DNA of 10,733 nucleotides from Paenibacillus sp. UBA6285 (GTDB lineage Bacteria > Bacillota > Bacilli > Paenibacillales > Paenibacillaceae). The notes beneath the pieces were generated by a model. That model had not been told where the DNA came from. It was given only the letters and a program-made list of their open reading frames with translations, and searched no databases. The DNA lies in the NCBI GenBank assembly GCA_002438345.1, contig DJUJ01000057.1:21552-32284 (forward strand), read 5' to 3'. The position numbers and the translations under genes were made by a program. This document shows, in pieces, positions 6,334 to 10,733 of this stretch (its first letter is position 1; the number at the start of each line of letters is the position of its first letter).

Positions 6334-6375
6334 GACAACTTGACCTTGTCGTTCTTACAAGAACGGCATCTGCCG
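6334..6375 (+). promoter_or_regulatory. Leader with three consecutive inverted repeats upstream of the EamA gene
   Basis: Three small palindromes follow end to end: GACAA-N7-TTGTC (6334-6350), CGTTCT-N4-AGAACG (6350-6365) and CGGCA-TC-TGCCG (6364-6375). They occupy almost the whole stretch between the predicted transcription start and the GAGAGG site (6378-6383). The middle one is a 16-bp operator-like dyad. They could be repressor sites or RNA hairpins next to the ribosome-binding site. A two-codon ORF ATG-ACC-TAA (6384-6392) sits between that site and the GTG start. Confidence 0.4.
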
Positions 6376-6395
6376 AAGAGAGGATGACCTAAGAA

Positions 6396-7343
6396 GTGAA
6401 GCGTTCCCGGATGGCCGATTTTAGTCTGCTACTCGTGGCGATGATGTGGGGATGTACCTTTCTGATTGTTCAAAATGCTGTCAAGGTGCTACCACCGCTC
6501 GCGTTTAACAGCATCCGCTTTACGGGTGCTGCCCTGTTGCTGGCTCTAATCACTGTTATTTTCTACCGCAAGGAGTGGAAACAGTTAAGTTTCCGCATGG
6601 TACGCGATTCTCTGCTGCTAGGCCTTTTTTTGTTTATGGGCTATGGTTTCCAGACCATGGGACTTCTATATACAACCACCTCCAATACCGGGTTTATTAC
6701 CGGTCTATCGGTCGTATTGGTTCCCTTTCTATCTCTGGCGCTACTGGGGCATGCCATTTCACGTTACACCTGGTTCAGTGCGGCGCTTGCCGCAGTAGGT
6801 CTTTACCTGCTGACCTTCACAGGCTCTGCTTTGTCCCTGAATAAAGGCGATGCTTTGATCCTGCTCTGCGCCATAGCTTTTGCGCTACAAGTCGCATATA
6901 CTGGCGTTTATGCACCTCATTATCCGGCATTGCCGCTGGCAACCTTGCAGCTCGCCTTCGTTGGACTGTTCAGCATTGTCGCATCGCTTATCTTTGAAGG
7001 AGCTGCACCGCTGGCACACAGCGCAGAGCTTATCAAGGACCCGGATGTGCTCTGGGCACTCTTAATCTCTATTGGTCCTACCAGTGCTTTTGCCTTCTGG
7101 ATTCAAACCGCCTGCCAGAAGTACACTACGCCTTCCCGGGTAGCTATTATTTATGCCACAGAACCCGTATTCGCTGTTCTGACAGGCTTAGCCTTTGGTG
7201 GGGAAACACTTGGTATGTCCGCTCTGCTCGGTTGTGTTTGTATTCTGGGAGCTATGCTTATGGCAGAGCTGAGTCCGGAACCGGGTCAGAATCAACATAA
7301 GAAGAGTTATTTTTCAAAATTACATTTATTTAGAAAGAGATAA
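6396..7343 (+). CDS. EamA/DMT-superfamily transporter
   Basis: A 315-aa inner-membrane protein of the drug/metabolite transporter superfamily, likely an exporter of a small metabolite; substrates of such proteins cannot be read from sequence. It has two EamA repeats. The first starts ADFSLLLVAMMWGCTFLIVQNAV and includes the family-typical LPPLAFNSIRFTGAALLL (about 32-49), and TSNTGFITGLSVVLVPFLSLALL. The second includes the segments near 150-170, 183-203, 217-235 and the terminal pair ATEPVFAVLTGLAFGGE and LLGCVCILGAMLMAEL. About ten membrane segments are apparent, followed by a basic tail (KKSYFSKLHLFRKR). The start is GTG at 6396; GAGAGG lies about 12 nt upstream, unusually far, but ATG 6411 has no site at all. 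The stop overlaps the ribosome-binding site of the HAD gene, so the two form an operon. Confidence 0.92.
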   Translation: MKRSRMADFSLLLVAMMWGCTFLIVQNAVKVLPPLAFNSIRFTGAALLLALITVIFYRKEWKQLSFRMVRDSLLLGLFLFMGYGFQTMGLLYTTTSNTGFITGLSVVLVPFLSLALLGHAISRYTWFSAALAAVGLYLLTFTGSALSLNKGDALILLCAIAFALQVAYTGVYAPHYPALPLATLQLAFVGLFSIVASLIFEGAAPLAHSAELIKDPDVLWALLISIGPTSAFAFWIQTACQKYTTPSRVAIIYATEPVFAVLTGLAFGGETLGMSALLGCVCILGAMLMAELSPEPGQNQHKKSYFSKLHLFRKR

Positions 7344-7355
7344 GGAGAGAGACAA

Positions 7356-8159
7356 ATGTACAAATTGATCGCGATTGATATTGATGACACTCTAATTAAC
7401 GATGACAAGGAAGTAACACCAGCTACCCAAACTGCGCTTGAAGAGGCTGTTGCCGCTGGCGTTGTTGTAACCCTCGCTACAGGCCGAGCTTATGCTTCCG
7501 CTCAAGCCATTGCCCGTCAAACCGGACTGAACGTACCTATCATCACTTACCAAGGCGCACTCGTTAAGAACTTGCTCGATGAAAAAGTGCTGTATGAGCG
7601 TTACGTGCCACAGGATGCGGTACACAAGCTGTTCACTTACTGCGTGGAGCATGATCTGCATTTGCAAACTTACATTGACGACAAGCTGTATGCCCGCGAG
7701 GACAACCAAAAGATCAAAGACTATACGGACCTGAACAAAACTCCATATTATATTGAACCGGATTGGGAGAAGCTTGTCCCACAAAAAACGCCAAAAATGC
7801 TGATTATCGATGATCCTGCATTCTTGGATGAGCTGGCTCCAATTCTACGTGAATTGCTCGGCGATTCCGTGCATATTACCAAATCCAAACCACAATTCCT
7901 AGAAATCATGCATCATGAAGGAACCAAGGGAATTGCACTTGAATTCCTAGCCAATCATTTTGGCTGTGATCTTTCCGAGACTATGGCTATGGGTGACTCT
8001 TGGAACGACCATGAGATGCTCGAGGCTGCGGGTCTTGGCGTTGCTATGGCTAACGCTATTCCTGCGCTGAAAGAAATCGCTGATTTCGTAACCCTAAGCA
8101 ACAATGAAGATGGGGTGAAATACGCGATTGATAAATTCATTCTCAATAAAGTGAACTAA
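7356..8159 (+). CDS. Cof-type HAD-superfamily phosphatase (YidA-like)
   Basis: A 267-aa cytoplasmic sugar-phosphate-type phosphatase of HAD class IIB. Motif I is AIDIDDTL with nucleophile Asp8 and acid Asp10; motif II is TLATGRAY (Thr42); motif III is Lys191 in HHEGTKGIAL; motif IV is GDSWNDHEML at 213-222. The large C2-type cap lies between motifs II and III (about 85-185). The C-terminal GVAMANAIPALKEIADFVTLSNNEDGV is typical of Cof/YidA proteins. ATG 7356 follows AAGGAGAGAG at good spacing, 12 bp after the transporter stop. Members act on varied phosphorylated sugars and cofactors (flavin, PLP), so the substrate is open. Coupling to an exporter suggests possible dephosphorylation of a metabolite before export, an inference only. 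Confidence 0.93.
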   Translation: MYKLIAIDIDDTLINDDKEVTPATQTALEEAVAAGVVVTLATGRAYASAQAIARQTGLNVPIITYQGALVKNLLDEKVLYERYVPQDAVHKLFTYCVEHDLHLQTYIDDKLYAREDNQKIKDYTDLNKTPYYIEPDWEKLVPQKTPKMLIIDDPAFLDELAPILRELLGDSVHITKSKPQFLEIMHHEGTKGIALEFLANHFGCDLSETMAMGDSWNDHEMLEAAGLGVAMANAIPALKEIADFVTLSNNEDGVKYAIDKFILNKVN

Positions 8160-8207
8160 CTATATCGGCTGAACTTAAGATTATAACAATAAGCTCAGGA
8201 GTCACTA
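8160..8207. other. Short spacer after the HAD gene
   Basis: Forty-eight AT-rich bases between the HAD stop and the palindromic element. No ORF, promoter or hairpin with a T-run was recognised here, so termination of the eamA-HAD transcript probably depends on the downstream palindrome or on the hairpin at 8394-8439. Confidence 0.4.
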
Positions 8208-8332
8208 CGGAGAATATTTGGACTTCCGGCCGCTGTTGTCCCCAGATTTCTTGATTGTTACCGCTCTTCGCGGTGGAAATCCGGGGACAAAGGCGGTCGC
8301 TAACGCTCCTACAGTTCCAAAATTCCCCTCCG
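8208..8332. repeat. 125-nt nested imperfect palindrome (candidate dispersed repeat/structured RNA)
   Basis: The segment folds back along nearly its whole length. Outer arms are 8208-8224 and 8313-8332 (CGGAG...GGACT with AGTTCC...CTCCG). Next is GGCCGC 8228-8233 with GCGGTC 8293-8298 (one G-U). Then comes TTGTCCCC 8236-8243 with GGGGACAA 8283-8290, perfect. Then GATTTC 8245-8250 with GAAATC 8276-8281, perfect, and finally ACCGC 8260-8264 with GCGGT 8270-8274 closing a TCTTC loop. No stable ORF explains it. It lies between two convergent units and is followed by a T-rich stretch (8336-8363), so it could also terminate the eamA-HAD transcript. Confidence 0.7.
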
Positions 8333-8393
8333 ATCCTTCTTGCTTTTTGTGATTTTTCTTTTATTCAGCTTATATAGATATACTTCCTTAAGC

Positions 8394-8439
8394 AAAAGGG
8401 TGCTGCTACGCCATATTTATGACGTTGCAGCACCCTTTT
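8394..8439. terminator. Bidirectional rho-independent terminator
   Basis: A perfect 13-bp inverted repeat, AAAAGGGTGCTGC (8394-8406) with GCAGCACCCTTTT (8427-8439), plus further pairing ACGCCAT/ATGACGT towards an ATTT loop. On the minus strand it starts 2 nt after the ABC-transporter stop and ends in TTTTGCTT, so it is that gene's terminator. On the plus strand the stem ends in TTTTGTTATTT and can also stop transcripts from the HAD gene. Confidence 0.85.
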
Positions 8440-8440
8440 G

Positions 8441-9490
8441 TTATTTCAGTATGCTCGGGACTCCTGTAGAAGCAAGCTCCATTAGCTCTTGCTCACTCCC
8501 CACAGCTTCTTCCTCTTCCAGCTGGGAATAATACAAGCCATGATATCTTCCTTCAGCTGCAAGCAGCTCCTCGTGGGTACCACTCTCCACAATTTCACCG
8601 TTCTCCATCACTAGAATGACATCAGCGTTCTGAACCGTAGATAGACGGTGAGCGATAACGAGTGTGGTTTTGTCACCCATTAGTTTACGAATCGCTTGCT
8701 GCACCAACTTCTCCGATTCATTATCGAGCGCAGCAGTAGCTTCATCCAGCAGCAAAATTGGAGAGTTCCTAAGAATCGCTCTTGCAATTGATAGTCGCTG
8801 GCGTTGTCCACCGGACAGGCGTGAACCTTCCTCACCGATATCTGTATCGAGACCCTCCGGCAGCTCCATTACAAAATCATAAGCATTCGCTTGTCGCAAA
8901 GCTTCCAGAATTCCTTGTTCATCCGCATCTGGATTTCCATTCCGAATATTATCACGGATACTTCCCGTATACAGCCCGGACTCTTGCGGTACATAAGCAA
9001 AGTGACTTCTAAGCTTAGCTAGACTCATTTCGCTTATCTTCTCATTATTTATAAATACTTCACCCTCATCAGGTTCATATAACCCAAGCAATACCTTAAA
9101 AAGTGTGGATTTCCCTCCACCACTCGGTCCCACAATCGCCATTTGAGCCCCTTTGTGAAGCTCTAAGCTGATCTTGTTCAAGCTGTGTTTCTCTGCTCCC
9201 GGATAAGAGAAGGACACCGAGGACATGACCATACGCTCAAATTCAGGCTGCTTCATATCTACTTCGGGTAGAGCCTCCACTTCCACAGGACTGTCCAGCA
9301 CTTCAAAGATCCGTCCCGCCGCCCCAAGTGATTGCTGCATCGAATTGATCAGTCCTGGCAAGGCCGAGAACGGCATCACTAGATAATTCATGAGCTGGAT
9401 GAAAGCAATCATCGCACCGACCTCAAGGGATCCTTTGGCCACAAAAAAACCAGCAACGACCAGCGCCAGAAGAAACGTGAAGTTTCCCAA
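8441..9490 (-). CDS. ABC exporter, C-terminal fragment with the ATPase domain
   Basis: The 3' part of the split exporter (349 codons from a TTG that merely marks where the frame opens and has no ribosome-binding site, so independent translation is doubtful). It begins with the fifth and sixth membrane helices (FTFLLALVVAGFFVA; MIAFIQLMNYLVMPF) and continues into a complete nucleotide-binding domain. That domain shows the A-loop tyrosine in FSYPGAE, Walker A GPSGGGKST at 121-129, the Q-loop in YVPQE, signature LSGGQRQ at 225-231, Walker B ILLLDE at 245-250 with catalytic Glu250, D-loop ALDNESE and switch His281 in IAHRLS. All ATPase residues are intact, consistent with a very recent frameshift. 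The stop is 2 nt before a strong terminator. Confidence 0.8.
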   Translation of the reverse strand: MGNFTFLLALVVAGFFVAKGSLEVGAMIAFIQLMNYLVMPFSALPGLINSMQQSLGAAGRIFEVLDSPVEVEALPEVDMKQPEFERMVMSSVSFSYPGAEKHSLNKISLELHKGAQMAIVGPSGGGKSTLFKVLLGLYEPDEGEVFINNEKISEMSLAKLRSHFAYVPQESGLYTGSIRDNIRNGNPDADEQGILEALRQANAYDFVMELPEGLDTDIGEEGSRLSGGQRQRLSIARAILRNSPILLLDEATAALDNESEKLVQQAIRKLMGDKTTLVIAHRLSTVQNADVILVMENGEIVESGTHEELLAAEGRYHGLYYSQLEEEEAVGSEQELMELASTGVPSILK

Positions 9491-10239
9491 AAAAGAGGAG
9501 AATGAGCCAGTAGTCCCTCAATTCTTCCCCTTTTTAATTCTTCGGAAGTAATATTCTCACTATGTTCCTGATACTGCTTCATTAGTCTGCGTTCGATGCT
9601 AAAAGATTTAAACACCATACTACTGCCTAGAATGTCATGCAAAAAGGAAGTAATCTTGCTCATATTATTCTGAATCCTCACACTGTTCTCACGCATCGCT
9701 GAACCGAAGATTTTTCCCGTAAGGAACATCAAAGGACCCATTGCAAAACAGATCAATGCCAGTAGCCAGTTAATATAGAGCAAATAACCAAAAGCCGCGA
9801 GGGCAAGCAAAGGGTTACGGATCAGATCAATCATTACCTCGCCGGTAGCATTACCCACAGATTGATTATCATTAGTAAAGCGGGACAACAAATCCCCGGA
9901 GTGATTACGGTCAAAATAAGACTGAGGAAGAGCTAAAGCATGTCGCATCATATCTAGCCGTAGCTCATTTCTGATTTTGGCTGAGATTTTATTTTTGAGA
10001 TATCGATCGATGTAACCGTTGATTGCACTCACTAATAAGTAAATTAATCCGAATATAACCAGCCCTTTAAATGCTTTCACATCGAGTCTAACCGCCGCAT
10101 CCGTAATTACTGAGAGTAGCCAAGCAATCGTTAAATCTAGAACAATCCCAAATAAAGTCGTAAATAATAAAACCGTATATAAGAGCTTATGCCTTAACAT
10201 GTATGTACTTAATCTTGAGAAAACACCTTTCTGCTTCAA
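9409..10239 (-). CDS. ABC exporter, N-terminal transmembrane-domain fragment
   Basis: The 5' part of the split exporter (276 codons). Real homology runs to about residue 250; the last ~26 residues (WETSRFFWRWSLL...) are out-of-frame read-through ending at 9409. Hydrophobic helices lie at about 19-40, 58-73, 139-157 and 159-176, with the cytoplasmic coupling-helix region KSFSIERRLMKQYQEHSENI at 211-230. LPQSYFDRNHSGDLLSRFTNDNQSV (about 104-128) is the family's conserved intracellular-loop segment. The start is TTG at 10239, with GGGGAGAGGG about 10 nt upstream and only 17 nt after the acetyltransferase stop. The next ATG (10200) lacks a ribosome-binding site. Confidence 0.8.
   Translation of the reverse strand: MKQKGVFSRLSTYMLRHKLLYTVLLFTTLFGIVLDLTIAWLLSVITDAAVRLDVKAFKGLVIFGLIYLLVSAINGYIDRYLKNKISAKIRNELRLDMMRHALALPQSYFDRNHSGDLLSRFTNDNQSVGNATGEVMIDLIRNPLLALAAFGYLLYINWLLALICFAMGPLMFLTGKIFGSAMRENSVRIQNNMSKITSFLHDILGSSMVFKSFSIERRLMKQYQEHSENITSEELKRGRIEGLLAHSPLFWETSRFFWRWSLLVFLWPKDPLRSVR
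9489..9494 (-). other. Frameshift site: T6 homopolymer (A6 on the plus strand)
   Basis: The minus strand reads CTC-TTTTTT-GGG-AAAC. With six T the frame goes CTT-TTT-TGG; with seven it goes CTT-TTT-TTG-GGA-AAC and joins both halves of the ABC exporter exactly. Single-base loss in a homopolymer is the simplest explanation. Confidence 0.7.
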
Positions 10240-10256
10240 AAAATCAGCCCTCTCCC

Positions 10257-10733
10257 CTAAAATTCCACGCCTTTAACCTTAGCAAATAGCTTGCTGTCAT
10301 GCATTTCCCCATCTAGTCCAAGGCGCTCTCTGCGTAAGATGCCCTCCAGTGTATACCCTGCGCGTTCAGCAACTGCAGCACTTTTGATATTTCGTGCACT
10401 ACACCGAATCTCGATGCGATTGGCTTCTAATTCCCTTATAGCAAAATCGGTGATTCCATTCACCGCTTCGGTCATATAACCATTGCCCGCGCAGGAGCTT
10501 CGGATCCAATACCCAATTTCAAAATTGCGGAGTTCCCAGTTAATACGATGTAGGCCACTGCAACCGATAAAACTCCCCGTAGCCTTATTAAAAATTCGCA
10601 TATGCAGCTGATTACGTTTTAAAAAATCCAGTCTGGCCTCACGTGTGAATTTCTCGGATTCATCCAAAGTCGGACTCGTTTGAGCAAAAGGCATCCAAGG
10701 TTTCAATTCCTCTAAACTTTCACCTATAGCCAC
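10257..10733 (-). CDS. GNAT-family N-acetyltransferase, RimJ/RimL type (5' end outside window)
   Basis: Transfers an acetyl group from acetyl-CoA to an amine, typically a protein N-terminus or a small molecule. The 158 visible residues cover most of an Acetyltransf_3-type domain: LKPWMPFAQTSPTLDESEKF near the start, MRIFNKATGSFIGCSGLHRINWELRNFEIGYWIRSSCAGNGYMTEAV (about 45-90) with the CoA-binding loop CAGNG, and the C-terminal ANRIEIRCSARNIKSAAVAERAGYTLEGILRRERLGLDGEMHDSKLF. Family members usually have 20-30 more N-terminal residues (a TERLxLR strand and following helix). The leading GTG at the window edge is therefore more likely an internal Val than the start, and the gene continues beyond 10733. 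The stop (TAG, 10257-10259) is 17 nt before the ABC-exporter start. The substrate is unknown; RimL-like, YdaF-like and resistance-type enzymes all look alike at this level. Confidence 0.85.
   Translation of the reverse strand: MAIGESLEELKPWMPFAQTSPTLDESEKFTREARLDFLKRNQLHMRIFNKATGSFIGCSGLHRINWELRNFEIGYWIRSSCAGNGYMTEAVNGITDFAIRELEANRIEIRCSARNIKSAAVAERAGYTLEGILRRERLGLDGEMHDSKLFAKVKGVEF

Larger units (their letters stand above)
8441..10239 (-). pseudogene. ABC exporter half-transporter (TMD-NBD) split by a one-base frameshift
   Basis: Taken together the two overlapping minus-strand frames form one ABC half-exporter: a six-helix membrane domain fused to an ATPase, of the multidrug/lipid exporter type (BmrA/MsbA-like). 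The span is 1799 nt; adding one base gives exactly 600 codons including the stop (599 aa), a normal family length. The frames meet at a T6 run (plus-strand A6 at 9489-9494): the upstream frame reads SPLF-W at 247-251, and one extra T would read SPLF-L-GNFTF straight into the downstream frame with no residue lost. No other damage is visible, so this is a recent mutation or a sequencing or assembly error. If real, the gene makes an inactive membrane fragment. A short 17-nt gap from the upstream acetyltransferase gene indicates co-transcription. Confidence 0.8.

Noticed and set aside
6350..6365. CGTTCT-N4-AGAACG as a LexA/DinR SOS box
   Set aside because: The Bacillus box is CGAAC-N4-GTTCG; here the half-sites have the opposite orientation, so it does not match despite YdjM relatives being SOS-regulated in E. 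coli.
7392..7784. Minus-strand 130-codon ORF inside the HAD gene
   Set aside because: Shadow frame: the plus-strand HAD protein has all four catalytic motifs across this region and the antisense translation shows no family features.
9485..9500. Programmed -1 ribosomal frameshifting to make full-length ABC exporter
   Set aside because: The frame-0 codons CTT-TTT-TGG do not form a proper X-XXY-YYZ slippery heptamer (Trp tRNA would have to re-pair with TTG), and this family is not known to use recoding; a one-base indel is simpler.

Overview
This window looks like a chromosomal segment from a Paenibacillus-type Firmicute. That is an inference from Bacillales-like protein sequences, purine-rich Shine-Dalgarno sites, sigma-A-like promoters, mixed ATG/GTG/TTG starts and intermediate GC. 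No rRNA, tRNA, transposase, phage gene or CRISPR array was seen.

Region 1 (about 4-4225, minus strand) is a cobamide (vitamin B12) salvage locus read right to left: cobD (L-threonine-O-3-phosphate decarboxylase), a 332-bp gap, cbiZ (adenosylcobinamide amidohydrolase), cbiB (adenosylcobinamide-phosphate synthase) and a cobC-like alpha-ribazole phosphatase. A strong minus-strand terminator lies at 4-49. CbiZ strips the aminopropanol arm to give adenosylcobyric acid, CobD makes aminopropanol phosphate, CbiB rejoins the two, and CobC dephosphorylates at the end of lower-ligand assembly. No corrin-ring gene and no cobU/cobS/cobT is present, so the set fits uptake and remodelling rather than de novo synthesis.

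Region 2 (4298-5436) is a divergent single-gene unit for a lipoate-protein ligase (lplA/lplJ type), with a clear promoter and a long hairpin terminator shared with the convergent gene on its right. Region 3 (5453-8159) holds two divergent units. On the minus strand is a YdjM/DUF457-type membrane protein. On the plus strand is an EamA/DMT-family exporter followed 12 bp later by a Cof-type HAD phosphatase. The intergenic space holds a promoter in each direction, and the exporter leader contains three small inverted repeats in a row.

Region 4 (8160-8440) has no gene. It contains a 125-nt nested, nearly self-complementary element that resembles a dispersed palindromic repeat, then a bidirectional terminator. 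Region 5 (8441-10733, minus strand) is a RimJ/RimL-type GNAT acetyltransferase, cut by the window edge, followed by an ABC exporter split into two frames. A one-base deficit in a T6 tract accounts exactly for the split; restoring it gives a normal 599-residue half-transporter.

I found no wholly new multi-gene system. The items most worth checking are the 125-nt palindromic element, the repeat-bearing cobD-cbiZ gap, the direct repeats flanking the cobD -10 box, the structured exporter leader and the ABC frameshift.
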